A stretch of DNA of 64,000 nt from Streptomyces regalis. GTDB taxonomy: Bacteria > Actinomycetota > Actinomycetes > Streptomycetales > Streptomycetaceae. The stretch lies in the NCBI RefSeq assembly GCF_001509475.1, contig NZ_LLZG01000104.1, positions 1 through 64,000 of the forward strand. Direction: 5' to 3'. Position numbers and translations under genes: made by a program. The notes under the pieces were generated by a model. It ran no database searches and was not told the origin of the DNA. It saw nothing but the letters and a program-made list of their open reading frames with translations. Below, in pieces: positions 35,520-44,766 of this stretch (its first letter is position 1; every line of letters starts with the position of its first letter).

Positions 35520-36752
35520 TTGGCCCCCGTTCCAAGCCCCGCAGGGATACGCGTACGGCGGCATCTCAAGGCGCACCCCATGGCGCTGGACGCCGCGTTG
35601 GCGGTGGGCGTACTGGCCTGCATGGTGGCCGGCTCGTTCGTGGACCCGCACGAGAAGACCGGGGTGACCTGGGGCCTGCGCACCCCGGACGCGCTCAGCC
35701 TCCTGCTCATCACCCTCGGCGCCGCAGCCCTCGTCTTCCGCCGCCGTGCCCCCATGACGGTGCTCGTCCTCACCGGCACCTTCTCCCTCGTCGAGTCCGT
35801 CAGCGGCGACCCCCGCGCCCCCGTCGCGATGTCCGCGGTCATCGCCCTCTACACCGTCGCCTCGACCACCGACCGCACCACCACCTGGCGCGTGGGCCTG
35901 CTCACCATGACCGCCCTGACCGGTTCCGCCATGCTCGCCGGCCCCCTGCCCTGGTACGCCCAGGAGAACCTGGGCATCTTCGCCTGGACCGGCATCGGCG
36001 CCACCGCGGGCGACGCGGTCCGCAGCCGCCGTGCCTTCGTCGCCGCCATCCGCGAGCGCGCCGAACGAGCGGAGCGCACCCGCGAGGAGGAGGCCCGCCG
36101 CCGCGTCGCCGAGGAGCGCCTGCGTATCGCCCGGGACCTGCACGACGTCGTCGCCCACCACATCGCCCTCGTCAATGTGCAGGCCGGCGTCGCCGCCCAC
36201 GTCATGGACAAGCGGCCCGACCAGGCCAAGGAAGCCCTCGCGCACGTACGCGAAGCCAGCCGCTCGGCGCTCAACGAACTCCGTGCCACCGTCGGCCTGC
36301 TGAGACAGTCCGGCGACCCCGAGGCCCCCACCGAACCGGCCCCCGGCCTCGCCCGCCTCGACGAACTCGCGGGCACCTTCCGCAGCGCGGGCCTCCAGGT
36401 GGAGGTCGCCCGCGCCGACCAGGGCAGCACACTCCCCGCCGCCGTCGACCTGGCCGCCTACCGCGTCATCCAGGAGGCCCTCACCAACGTGCAGAAGCAC
36501 GCGGGCCCGGACGCCAAGGCCGAGGTCAGCGTCGTCACGGTGGGCCCGAACATCGAGATCACCGTCCTCGACGACGGCGCCGGCGAGGACGACACCTCCG
36601 ACGGCGGCGGCCACGGCCTGCTCGGCATGCGCGAACGCGTCACCGCCCTGCGCGGCACCCTCACCACCGGCCCCCGTTACGGAGGCGGTTTCCGCGTCCA
36701 TGCGATCCTGCCGCTCAAGAGCCGCACCCGCGCCGCGGAAGACGCCGTATGA
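35520..36752 (+). CDS. NarL-type sensor histidine kinase
   Basis: 410 residues from a TTG start. About six hydrophobic helices (about 20-160) form a sensor without a large extracellular domain. The HisKA_3 dimerisation domain has the phospho-acceptor His in RIARDLHDVVAHHIALV, preceded by a charged coiled coil (RERAERAERTREEEARRRVA). The HATPase has VIQEALTNVQKHAG, IEITVLDDGAGED and GHGLLGMRERV. It pairs with the response regulator 70 bp downstream. The start is inferred from AAGGAACC upstream; downstream Met codons (the 21st) are possible. The signal is unknown. Confidence 0.9.
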   Translation: MAPVPSPAGIRVRRHLKAHPMALDAALAVGVLACMVAGSFVDPHEKTGVTWGLRTPDALSLLLITLGAAALVFRRRAPMTVLVLTGTFSLVESVSGDPRAPVAMSAVIALYTVASTTDRTTTWRVGLLTMTALTGSAMLAGPLPWYAQENLGIFAWTGIGATAGDAVRSRRAFVAAIRERAERAERTREEEARRRVAEERLRIARDLHDVVAHHIALVNVQAGVAAHVMDKRPDQAKEALAHVREASRSALNELRATVGLLRQSGDPEAPTEPAPGLARLDELAGTFRSAGLQVEVARADQGSTLPAAVDLAAYRVIQEALTNVQKHAGPDAKAEVSVVTVGPNIEITVLDDGAGEDDTSDGGGHGLLGMRERVTALRGTLTTGPRYGGGFRVHAILPLKSRTRAAEDAV

Positions 36753-36778
36753 CCACCGAAGCGGCAGACGCCGTATGA
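36749..36778 (+). CDS. Mini-ORF 1 between kinase and regulator
   Basis: Nine-codon ORF (MTTEAADAV). Its ATG overlaps the kinase stop (ATGA at 36749-36752), and its own TGA overlaps the ATG of the next mini-ORF. It arises from a near-perfect duplication with 26-bp offset: AGACGCCGTATGACCACCG occurs at 36740-36758 and 36766-36784. It may maintain translational coupling. Not shown to be expressed. Confidence 0.45.
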   Translation: MTTEAADAV

Positions 36779-36825
36779 CCACCGCAGACGCGGTACGCCA
36801 CACGACAGACGAGGACCCCGCATGA
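36775..36825 (+). CDS. Mini-ORF 2 between kinase and regulator
   Basis: Sixteen-codon ORF (MTTADAVRHTTDEDPA). It starts in the overlap with mini-ORF 1 and ends in TGA overlapping the response-regulator ATG at 36822. Together the two give a chain of three ATGA junctions between kinase and regulator. No ribosome site is seen in front of either, so reinitiation would be needed. Confidence 0.45.
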   Translation: MTTADAVRHTTDEDPA

Positions 36826-37502
36826 CCATCCGCGTCCTGCTCGCCGACGACCAGGCACTCCTGCGCAGCGCCTTCCGGGTGCTGGTCGACTCCGAGCCCG
36901 ACATGGAGGTCGTGGGGGAGGCCTCCGACGGGGCGGAGGCGGTGCGGCTGGCCAAGGAGGAGCGGGCGGACGTCGTGCTGATGGACATCCGGATGCCCGG
37001 CACCGACGGTCTCGCCGCCACCCGCATGATCAGCGCCGACCCGACCCTCGCCCATGTCCGCGTGGTCATCCTCACCACCTTCGAGGTCGACGACTACGTC
37101 GTGCAGTCGCTGCGCGCCGGCGCCTCCGGTTTCCTCGGCAAGGGCTCCGAACCCGACGAGCTGCTCAGTGCCATCCGCGTCGCGGCCGGCGGCGAGGCCC
37201 TGCTGTCCCCGACCGCCACCAAGGGCCTGATCGCCCGCTTCCTCGCCCAGGGCGACGGCGCGGACGACCGTGACCCCGCCCGTGCCGAGCGGCTCGACGC
37301 GCTCACCGTCCGGGAGCGCGAGGTCCTGGTCCAGGTCGCCGGCGGACACTCCAACGACGAGATCGCCGAACGCCTCGAGGTCAGCCCGCTGACCGTGAAG
37401 ACGCACGTCAACCGGGCCATGTCCAAGCTCGGCGCCCGCGACCGGGCCCAGCTGGTGGTGATCGCGTACGAGTCCGGGCTGGTACGTCCAAGGGTGGAGT
37501 GA
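36822..37502 (+). CDS. NarL/LuxR-family response regulator
   Basis: 226-residue DNA-binding response regulator, partner of the upstream kinase. The receiver domain (1-120) has acidic residues DD near residues 9-10, the phospho-acceptor Asp in DVVLMDIRMPG (about residue 54), Thr/Ser in LTTFEVDDY, and Lys in FLGKGSEP. The C-terminal LuxR-type HTH (ERLDALTVREREVLVQVAGG, NDEIAERLEVSPLTVKTHVN) binds DNA. Its ATG overlaps the TGA of mini-ORF 2. Possible targets include the RND transporter downstream or pspA, by position only. Confidence 0.93.
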   Translation: MTIRVLLADDQALLRSAFRVLVDSEPDMEVVGEASDGAEAVRLAKEERADVVLMDIRMPGTDGLAATRMISADPTLAHVRVVILTTFEVDDYVVQSLRAGASGFLGKGSEPDELLSAIRVAAGGEALLSPTATKGLIARFLAQGDGADDRDPARAERLDALTVREREVLVQVAGGHSNDEIAERLEVSPLTVKTHVNRAMSKLGARDRAQLVVIAYESGLVRPRVE

Positions 37503-37621
37503 GCTCGATCCTGCGTACTGCGGCCGGAGTATGCGGCGTATAAGGAAATGGACCTGGGGCCTACGAAACCGGGCTCCCCGATGGCTCAGGGTGTAAGGGC
37601 GGGCGCTCACATGTGCGGCGT

Positions 37622-37638
37622 GCTGTGTGTGACACAGC
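37622..37638. promoter_or_regulatory. Inverted repeat upstream of the RND transporter gene
   Basis: GCTGTGT-GTG-ACACAGC lies 57 bp before the ATG of the transporter gene. It could be an operator for a TetR- or LuxR-type regulator; no regulator is proven. The 192-bp gap otherwise holds TATAAG near 37540 and no clear terminator. Confidence 0.4.
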
Positions 37639-37694
37639 CGCCCTGCCACGTCCGCTGACCACTTCTGCCGCTCACAGAAGAGAGACCCTGACCC

Positions 37695-40600
37695 ATGTCC
37701 TGGCTGTCGAGATTCAGCCTTGCCCAACGTGCCCTGATCGGCCTGATGTCGATCATCGCGATCGCCTTCGGCGCCATCGCGATACCCCAGCTCAAGCAGC
37801 AACTGCTGCCCTCCATCGAACTGCCCATGGTGTCCGTGCTGGCGCCGTACCAGGGCGCGTCACCGGACGTGGTCGAGAAGCAGGTCGTCGAGCCCATCGA
37901 GGACAGCCTCGAAGCCGTCGACGGCATCACCGGCGTGACCTCCACCGCCAGCGAGGGCAACGCCTTGATCATGGCGTCCTTCGCCTACGGCCCCGACACC
38001 AAGCAGCTCGTCGCCGACGTCCAGCAGGCCGTCAACCGGGCCCGCGTCCAGCTGCCGGACGACGTGGACCCGCAGGTCATCGCCGGTTCCACGGACGACA
38101 TCCCGACCGTCGTCCTCGCCGTCACCTCCGGCCAGGACCAGCAGTCCCTGGCCGACCAGCTCGACCGGACCGTCGTCGCGGACCTGAAGGACATCGACGG
38201 CGTCGGCCAGGTCACCGTGGACGGCGTACGGGACCTCCAGGTCACCGTCACGCCGGACGACGCGAAGCTCGCGAAGGCGGGGCTCACTTCGGCCGCCCTC
38301 TCGCAGGCCCTGCAGGCGGGCGGCGCCACCGTCCCGGCGGGCTCCTTCGACGAGGGCGGCGACAACCGTACGGTCCAGGTGGGCGGCGGCTTCACCTCGA
38401 TCCAGCAGATCGAGGACCTCATGGTCACCGGCGAGGGTGCTTCCGCCGCCGGGAAGAAGCCGGTCCGCCTCGGTGACGTGGCCGACGTCAAGCAGGAGCA
38501 GGCCCCGGCCGACTCCATCACCCGCACCGACGGCAAGCCGTCCCTCGCGGTCGCGGTCACCATGGACCGCGACGGCAGCGCGGTCGCGATCTCGGACGCG
38601 GTGCGCGACAAGCTCCCGGAGCTGCGGGGGGACCTCGGCTCGGACGCCACGCTCACCGTGGTCAGCGACCAGGGCCCGGCCGTGAAGAAGTCCATCGACG
38701 GCCTGACCACCGAGGGCGCGCTCGGCCTGCTCTTCGCGGTCCTCATCATCCTGGTCTTCCTCGCGTCGATCCGCTCGACGCTGGTGACCGCGGTCTCCAT
38801 TCCGCTGTCGGTCGTCCTCGCCCTGATCGTGCTGTGGACGCGCGACCTGTCGCTGAACATGCTGACGCTGGGCGCGCTGACCATCGCCATCGGCCGTGTC
38901 GTCGACGACTCGATCGTGGTCCTGGAGAACATCAAGCGGCACCTCGGCTACGGCGAGGAGCGCGAGGAGGCCATCCTCAAGGCGGTCCGCGAGGTCGCCG
39001 GAGCGGTCACCTCCTCCACCCTCACCACGGTCGCCGTCTTCCTGCCGATCGGCCTGGTCGGCGGCATGGTGGGCGAGCTGTTCGGCTCGTTCAGCCTGAC
39101 CGTGACGGCCGCGCTGCTGGCGTCGCTGCTGGTCTCGCTGACGGTCGTACCGGTCCTGTCGTACTGGTTCCTGCGCGCTCCGAAGGGCACCCCGGCGGAC
39201 GCCGACGAGGCCCGCCGCAAGGCCGAGGAGAAGGAGGCGAAGAGCAGGCTCCAGCGCTTCTACGTCCCCGTCCTGCGGTTCGCGACCCGCCGTCGGCTGA
39301 CCAGTGTGCTGCTCGCGATCGTCATCCTCGTCGGCACGTTCGGCATGGCGCCGCTGCTGAAGACGAACTTCTTCGACCAGGGCGAGCAGGAAGTCCTCAC
39401 CGTCAAGCAGGAGTTGAAGCCGGGCACCAGCCTGGCGGCGACCGACGAGCAGGCGAAGAAGGTCGAGAAGCTGCTCGCCGGCACCAAGGGCGTCAAGGAC
39501 TACCAGGTCACGATCGGCTCGTCCGGCTTCATGGCGGCCTTCGGCGGCGGCACCGACACCAACCAGGCGTCGTACCAGGTGATGCTGGAGGACTCGGCGT
39601 CGTACGACGAGGTGCAGGACCGCATCGAGGCGGGCCTGCAGAAGCTCGACGGCATCGGCACGACCACCATCGCGGCCGGTGACGGCTTCGGCGCCCAGGA
39701 CCTGAGCGTCGTCGTGAAGGCGGCCGACGGGGACGTCCTGCGCAAGGCGGCCGAGCAGGTCCGGGAGGCGGTGGCCGGCCTGGACGACGTCACGGACGTC
39801 ACCAGCGACCTCTCGCAGAGCGTGCCGCGCATCTCGGTCAAGGCGGGCGACAAGGCGGCCGCGGCCGGCTTCAACGACCAGACGCTCGGCATGGCTGTCG
39901 CCCAGGCGGTCCGCGGCAACACGGCGGCCCAGGCGACCCTCGACGACACCGAGCGGGACGTCGTCATCAAGTCGGCGAAGCCCGCGAAGACGCTGAAGCA
40001 GCTTCAGGACCTGCGCCTGGGCCCGGTGAAGCTGGGCGACATCGCGGACGTGAAGCTGGTGGACGGCCCGGTCTCGATGACCCGCATCGACGGCCAGCGC
40101 GCCGCCACGATCAGCGCCAAGCCGACCGGCGACAACACCGGCGCGGTGAGCGCGGACCTCCAGTCCAAGATCAATGGACTGACCCTCCCGGCGGGCGCCA
40201 CGGCCGAGATCGGCGGCGTCTCCCAGGACCAGGACGAGGCGTTCGCCAACCTGGGCCTGGCGATGCTCGCGGCGATCGCGATCGTCTTCATGCTGCTGGT
40301 GGCGACCTTCCGCTCGCTGGCCCAGCCGCTGATCCTGCTCGTGTCGATCCCGTTCGCGGCGACCGGCGCGATCGGCCTCCTGGTGGCGACCGGCACCCCG
40401 ATGGGCGTCCCCGCGATGATCGGCATGCTGATGCTGATCGGCATCGTGGTGACGAACGCCATCGTGCTGATCGACCTCATCAACCAGTACCGCAGGCAGG
40501 GTTACGGCGTCGTGGAAGCGGTCATCGAGGGCGGCCGCCACCGGCTGCGCCCGATCCTCATGACGGCCCTGGCGACGATCTTCGCGCTGCTCCCCATGGC

Positions 40601-40832
40601 GCTGGGCGTCACCGGCGAGGGCGGCTTCATCGCCCAGCCGCTGGCCGTGGTCGTCATCGGCGGCCTGATCACCTCGACCATGCTGACCCTGCTCATCGTC
40701 CCGACGCTCTACACGATGCTGGAGCTCCGCAAGGAGCGCCGGGCGAAGAAGCGGGCGGCGAAGAAGGCCAAGAAGGCCGGGACGCCCGCTCAGCCGGCGG
40801 AATCGGGGGAGCCCGAACCCGCGGGAGTGTGA
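37695..40832 (+). CDS. RND (HAE1-type) efflux permease
   Basis: 1045-residue inner-membrane proton-driven exporter of the AcrB/SwrC type. The N-terminus has the classic LAQRALIGLMSIIAIAFGAI first helix and QLLPSIELPMVSV. The porter domains lie between helices 1-2 and 7-8, and the central helix 4 motif GRVVDDSIVVLENI has the proton-relay Asp pair; TMLTLLIVPTLYTMLEL is the last helix. The Lys-rich C-terminal tail (ERRAKKRAAKKAKKA) is typical of Gram-positive members. Neither a membrane-fusion protein gene nor an outer-membrane channel gene is seen nearby, so it may act alone, as SwrC does. Substrate is unknown (SwrC exports surfactant). Confidence 0.93.
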   Translation: MSWLSRFSLAQRALIGLMSIIAIAFGAIAIPQLKQQLLPSIELPMVSVLAPYQGASPDVVEKQVVEPIEDSLEAVDGITGVTSTASEGNALIMASFAYGPDTKQLVADVQQAVNRARVQLPDDVDPQVIAGSTDDIPTVVLAVTSGQDQQSLADQLDRTVVADLKDIDGVGQVTVDGVRDLQVTVTPDDAKLAKAGLTSAALSQALQAGGATVPAGSFDEGGDNRTVQVGGGFTSIQQIEDLMVTGEGASAAGKKPVRLGDVADVKQEQAPADSITRTDGKPSLAVAVTMDRDGSAVAISDAVRDKLPELRGDLGSDATLTVVSDQGPAVKKSIDGLTTEGALGLLFAVLIILVFLASIRSTLVTAVSIPLSVVLALIVLWTRDLSLNMLTLGALTIAIGRVVDDSIVVLENIKRHLGYGEEREEAILKAVREVAGAVTSSTLTTVAVFLPIGLVGGMVGELFGSFSLTVTAALLASLLVSLTVVPVLSYWFLRAPKGTPADADEARRKAEEKEAKSRLQRFYVPVLRFATRRRLTSVLLAIVILVGTFGMAPLLKTNFFDQGEQEVLTVKQELKPGTSLAATDEQAKKVEKLLAGTKGVKDYQVTIGSSGFMAAFGGGTDTNQASYQVMLEDSASYDEVQDRIEAGLQKLDGIGTTTIAAGDGFGAQDLSVVVKAADGDVLRKAAEQVREAVAGLDDVTDVTSDLSQSVPRISVKAGDKAAAAGFNDQTLGMAVAQAVRGNTAAQATLDDTERDVVIKSAKPAKTLKQLQDLRLGPVKLGDIADVKLVDGPVSMTRIDGQRAATISAKPTGDNTGAVSADLQSKINGLTLPAGATAEIGGVSQDQDEAFANLGLAMLAAIAIVFMLLVATFRSLAQPLILLVSIPFAATGAIGLLVATGTPMGVPAMIGMLMLIGIVVTNAIVLIDLINQYRRQGYGVVEAVIEGGRHRLRPILMTALATIFALLPMALGVTGEGGFIAQPLAVVVIGGLITSTMLTLLIVPTLYTMLELRKERRAKKRAAKKAKKAGTPAQPAESGEPEPAGV

Positions 40833-40869
40833 CGGCCCTCGCCGTCCAGGACGACGAAGGACCCCTGCA

Positions 40870-40915
40870 CGGCGGCCGGGTCCCCGATCCACCAGGGTCG
40901 GGGACCCGGCCGCCG
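40870..40915 (+). terminator. Strong terminator downstream of the RND gene
   Basis: An 18-bp GC-rich stem, with arms containing GGCCGGGTCCCCGA and TCGGGGACCCGGCC, encloses a 10-base loop, 37 bp beyond the RND stop. It isolates the kinase gene that starts at 40978. Confidence 0.85.
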
Positions 40916-40977
40916 CCGTACCCGGGGTTACGTATTCTGTGGCCTCGAACTGCTCTGCGGCGGAAGGGGATTCGCGC

Positions 40978-43221
40978 GTGCCGCTGCACAGGGACGACCC
41001 GAAGTCGGTCGGCGGCTACAAGCTGGTCGACCGGCTCGGGGCCGGAGGCATGGGGATCGTCTACCTGGGCAGGGCACGCTCGGGCCGCGAGGTCGCTGTC
41101 AAGGTGGTGCACGCCCAGTACGCCGAGGACAAGGTCTTCCGCGCCCGCTTCCGCCACGAGATCGAGTCCGTCCGCAAGGTGAGCGGCGCCTTCACCGCGC
41201 CGGTCGTGGACGCCGACGCCGAGGCGGTACGGCCCTGGATGGCCACCCAGTACGTGCCCGGCCGCTCCCTCGCCGACCGGATCCGCGAGCAGGGCGCGCT
41301 GCGCGGCGCCGAACTGCGGCAGGTGGCCCTGGGGTTGGTGGAGGCCCTGCGGGAGATCCACCGGGCCGGGGTGGTGCACCGGGACCTCAAGCCGGCCAAC
41401 GTCCTGATGGCCGAGGACGGTCCCCGCGTCATCGACTTCGGCATCTCCCGCGCCGCCGAGAACCACAACACCCTCACCGAGACCGGCCAGATGATCGGCA
41501 CCCCGCCCTTCATGTCACCGGAACAGCTCACCGACGCCCGCAACGTCGGCCCCGCCTCGGACGTCTTCTCGCTCGGCGCGCTGCTGGTGTTCTGCGTCAC
41601 GGGCCGGGGCCCCTTCGACGCCGACAGCCCCTATCTGACCGCTTACCGGGTGGTCCACGACGAGCCCGTGCTGGAGGGCGTGGCGCGCCCGCTGCGCAGC
41701 GTCCTGGAGCGCTGCCTGGCCAAGGAGGCCAAGGACCGGCCCGGGCTCGACGAACTGGCCCACGAGTTCGCGGCTGTCCTGCCCGAGCCCGCGGAGGGCG
41801 ACCCGCCCACGACGACCCTGCGTCCGGGCCCGCCGCGGGCCGGCGCGGAGGCCGACCCGGGGATCGCCGCCGACCGCACCGCCTCCGCCGGCCGCCGCAG
41901 CCGTACGCGTCCGTTGTGGGCCGCGGTCGGCACGGTCGGCGTGCTCGGCCTGGGGCTCCTGGGCTATATGCGGTACGGGCCGGGTTTCGCGGACGACCCC
42001 TCGCCGGCGAGCCCCGCCCCGGCCGCCGCGTCCGCCGCGTCCCGCTGGGCCGCCCTCCCGGCCGGCTGGAAGCCGTGGCAGACGGGGGTGACCGTAACCG
42101 CCGCGAGCGGGGTGACGAAGGCGCCGGACGTGAACGGTGCGGACGTGGCGCCGCACTGCGCGGTGGACCAGGGCTCCGTCTACTGCGGCGGCAACGCACT
42201 CCTCCCGGCACGGATCGACGGTGCCACCGGCAGGACCCTCTGGCGCGCCGGCATCGCGCCGGCCGGCATCCCCGCCGACTGGTACACCTCGACGGTCGTC
42301 GGCGTCGACGGCGATGTGGTGCTCGTCCACCTGCTCGTCAACAACGCGTCCGGCTTCACCCAGGAGCAGACCCTCGTCGCCCTCGACCGCGACAGCGGCG
42401 AAGAACTCTGGTCCCGGAAGGTGTACAACGGCAGCCCGGGGTCGATCGACGTCGCCGGACTGGCCCTCATGCAGGAGGCCGACGGTCGGACGGTGACCGC
42501 CCGCTCGGCGGCCGACGGCAAGGAGCGCTGGAAGATACCCCTGCCGGCGAAGCACTTCTGCACCCTGATCGACAGGGAGGGCCGTCCGTACGTCGAGTGC
42601 GTCACCGACTCGGCGGACGACGACACGCAGTTCATCGTGATCGACCCCTCCGACGGCTCCGTGCGGCGCCTGGCCACCCCCGCGGACAGCGGCAGCTTCG
42701 TCGGCGCCCTCGACGGGAAGCTGCTGTTCGTGGAGTCGGACGCGGAGGCGGACGTGGTCGCGGCCGGCCGAGACCTGACGTACACCCGTATCGTGCGCGT
42801 CGACCCCGAGAGCGGGGAGCGCGAGGTGACAGAACTGCCCCAGCGGTACCGGGGGACCGTGGCCCTGGCGCGCGGCACGCTGTACTTCTCCAACTCCACC
42901 GGCCGGGTGACCGCCGCCTCGCCGCTGACGGGAGCCAAGGTGTGGGAGTCCCGCACCACCGTGGAATCGCCCGGCCAGGTCTCGGTGGACGCCAGCGGGC
43001 GCACCGCGTACGTGGCCAGTGGGAGCGGACGGGTGGCGGCCCTGGACGCGGCGCGGGGCACCCTGCTGTGGGAGTCCTCCACCCGCGCCGAGGTCCTGGC
43101 CGGCGGGATCACGCCCGTCGTGCTGTTCGACAAGGGTGCCCTGGTGGTGGCGACCGCCGACGGCACGATCTTCACCCTCGACCCGGCCCACCCCGACCGG
43201 ACACCGGTCTCGGCGGGGTGA
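40978..43221 (+). CDS. Receptor-like Ser/Thr protein kinase with extracellular beta-propeller
   Basis: 747 residues. The N-terminal PknB-type kinase domain (about 14-270) has the glycine loop GAGGMG, Lys42 (AVKVV), catalytic D136 in HRDLKPAN and D153 of DFG, followed by a GTPPFMSPEQ activation-loop end. A Pro/Arg-rich linker leads to one transmembrane helix (about 315-335, GTVGVLGLGLLGYM). The extracellular part carries PQQ-like repeats (GATGRTLWR, DSGEELWSRKV, ADGKERWKIPL, AARGTLLWESS), probably a propeller that senses ligands. GTG start with AAGGGGA upstream. Convergent with nadA (21-bp gap). Confidence 0.92.
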   Translation: MPLHRDDPKSVGGYKLVDRLGAGGMGIVYLGRARSGREVAVKVVHAQYAEDKVFRARFRHEIESVRKVSGAFTAPVVDADAEAVRPWMATQYVPGRSLADRIREQGALRGAELRQVALGLVEALREIHRAGVVHRDLKPANVLMAEDGPRVIDFGISRAAENHNTLTETGQMIGTPPFMSPEQLTDARNVGPASDVFSLGALLVFCVTGRGPFDADSPYLTAYRVVHDEPVLEGVARPLRSVLERCLAKEAKDRPGLDELAHEFAAVLPEPAEGDPPTTTLRPGPPRAGAEADPGIAADRTASAGRRSRTRPLWAAVGTVGVLGLGLLGYMRYGPGFADDPSPASPAPAAASAASRWAALPAGWKPWQTGVTVTAASGVTKAPDVNGADVAPHCAVDQGSVYCGGNALLPARIDGATGRTLWRAGIAPAGIPADWYTSTVVGVDGDVVLVHLLVNNASGFTQEQTLVALDRDSGEELWSRKVYNGSPGSIDVAGLALMQEADGRTVTARSAADGKERWKIPLPAKHFCTLIDREGRPYVECVTDSADDDTQFIVIDPSDGSVRRLATPADSGSFVGALDGKLLFVESDAEADVVAAGRDLTYTRIVRVDPESGEREVTELPQRYRGTVALARGTLYFSNSTGRVTAASPLTGAKVWESRTTVESPGQVSVDASGRTAYVASGSGRVAALDAARGTLLWESSTRAEVLAGGITPVVLFDKGALVVATADGTIFTLDPAHPDRTPVSAG

Positions 43222-43242
43222 GCGCGGGCCGCGGTGGACGGG

Positions 43243-44439
43243 CTACGGCAGCGCCAGCATCCGCTCCAGCGCCAGCTTCGCGAACGCCTCGGTCTCCTTG
43301 TCGACCTCGATGCGGTTGACCAGGTTGCCCTCGGCCAGCGACTCCAGGGTCCACACCAGGTGGGGCAGGTCGATGCGGTTCATGGTCGAGCAGAAGCAGA
43401 CCGTCTTGTCGAGGAAGACGATCTCCTTGCCCTCCGGCGCGAAACGGTTCGCCAGGCGGCGTACGAGATTCAGCTCGGTCCCGATGGCCCACTTGGAGCC
43501 GGCCGGGGCGGCCTCCAGGGCCTTGATGATGTACTCGGTCGAACCGACGTAGTCCGCCGCGGCCACGACCTCGTGCTTGCACTCGGGGTGGACCAGGACG
43601 TTCACGCCCGGGATGCGCTCGCGCACGTCGTTCACCGAATCGAGGCTGAAGCGGCCGTGCACCGAGCAGTGGCCGCGCCACAGGATCATCTTCGCGGCCC
43701 GCAGCTCGTCGGCCGTCAGCCCGCCGTTCGGCTTGTGCGGGTTGTAGACGACGCAGTCCTCCAGGGACATGCCCATGTCCCGGACCGCGGTGTTGCGCCC
43801 GAGGTGCTGGTCGGGCAGGAACAGCACCTTTGTCAAATGGGGCTCCCCCTGCTCGAAGGCCCAGTCCAGGGCCCGCTTGGCGTTGGAGGAGGTGCAGATC
43901 GTGCCGCCGTGCTTGCCCGTGAACGCCTTGATGTCCGCGGACGAGTTCATGTACGACACCGGCACGACCTGCTCGGCTATCCCGGCCTCGGTCAGCACGT
44001 CCCAGCACTCGGCGACCTGCTCGGCCGTCGCCATGTCGGCCATCGAGCAGCCGGCGGCGAGGTCGGGCAGGACGACCTTCTGGTCGTCGGACGTCAGGAT
44101 GTCCGCCGACTCCGCCATGAAGTGCACACCGCAGAAGACGATGTACTCGGCCTCCGGGCGCGCGGCCGCGTCCCGGGCCAGCTTGAAGGAGTCGCCGGTC
44201 ACGTCCGCGAACTGGATGACCTCGTCGCGCTGGTAGTGGTGGCCGAGCACGAAGACCTTGTTCCCGAGCTTCTCCTTGGCCGCGCGGACGCGCTCGACCA
44301 GGTCCGGGTCGGACGGCGAGGGCAGGTCGCCGGGACACTCGACGCCGCGCTCGCTCCTGGGGTCGGCCTCACGGCCGAGGAGCAGCAGGGCGAGGGGCGT
44401 CGGCTGTACGTCGAGCTCCTGGGTCTGGGCGGTGGTCAC
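43243..44439 (-). CDS. nadA: Quinolinate synthase A
   Basis: 398-residue [4Fe-4S] enzyme condensing iminoaspartate with dihydroxyacetone phosphate to quinolinate for NAD synthesis. Visible motifs: LGHHYQRDEVIQFAD, cluster Cys in VFCGVHFMAE, VVYNPHKPNGGL, ILVHPECKHEVVAAAD-type segment, and CFCSTMNR. Start at GTG (VTTAQTQELDVQPTPLAL), with AAAGGG upstream; another in-frame GTG precedes it. It is divergent from erpA, which may supply or repair its cluster. Three identical-form boxes upstream suggest NAD-responsive control. No nadB or nadC is adjacent in the window. Confidence 0.95.
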   Translation of the reverse strand: MTTAQTQELDVQPTPLALLLLGREADPRSERGVECPGDLPSPSDPDLVERVRAAKEKLGNKVFVLGHHYQRDEVIQFADVTGDSFKLARDAAARPEAEYIVFCGVHFMAESADILTSDDQKVVLPDLAAGCSMADMATAEQVAECWDVLTEAGIAEQVVPVSYMNSSADIKAFTGKHGGTICTSSNAKRALDWAFEQGEPHLTKVLFLPDQHLGRNTAVRDMGMSLEDCVVYNPHKPNGGLTADELRAAKMILWRGHCSVHGRFSLDSVNDVRERIPGVNVLVHPECKHEVVAAADYVGSTEYIIKALEAAPAGSKWAIGTELNLVRRLANRFAPEGKEIVFLDKTVCFCSTMNRIDLPHLVWTLESLAEGNLVNRIEVDKETEAFAKLALERMLALP

Positions 44440-44524
44440 GACACGCACCCTTTCTGTTCTACGGCTCGCCGGGACCGGAGAATCCGGACCCGGCGGGTCA
44501 AGCGGGACACCTTCAACGACTTCT

Positions 44525-44594
44525 CGTCGATTTGACGCTATCTATCATAACCGGTTCACGTCAGTTTGACGACGGCCATCGCGTCGATGTGACG
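44525..44594. promoter_or_regulatory. Three CGTC-N5-GACG boxes upstream of nadA
   Basis: CGTCGATTTGACG (44525-44537), CGTCAGTTTGACG (44559-44571) and CGTCGATGTGACG (44582-44594) share the same inverted-repeat design. A TATGAT on the minus strand (44544-44549) between the first two could be the nadA -10. This is typical for repressor control, plausibly by an NAD-responsive regulator such as NrtR (inference). The region also lies upstream of erpA on the other strand. Confidence 0.65.
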
Positions 44595-44766
44595 TGAATC
44601 CCGGCGAGGGGTCCGCGTATTCCCGAATGAGGCGTTTTCCGCTTCGCGCACCGTGTGCGAGCATGAAGAAGGACCGAAAGACAAGCGCCCGGCCCGGAAT
44701 GAATCCGCGGCCCCGCCGGTTGCAACCGTCGGCAAGCAGTCTCCGTACAACCCGGGAGAGATGTAG

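Noticed and set aside
37860..40892. 1010-codon minus-strand frame opposite the RND gene
   Set aside because: Arg/Asp/Gly/His-rich shadow of the transporter frame.
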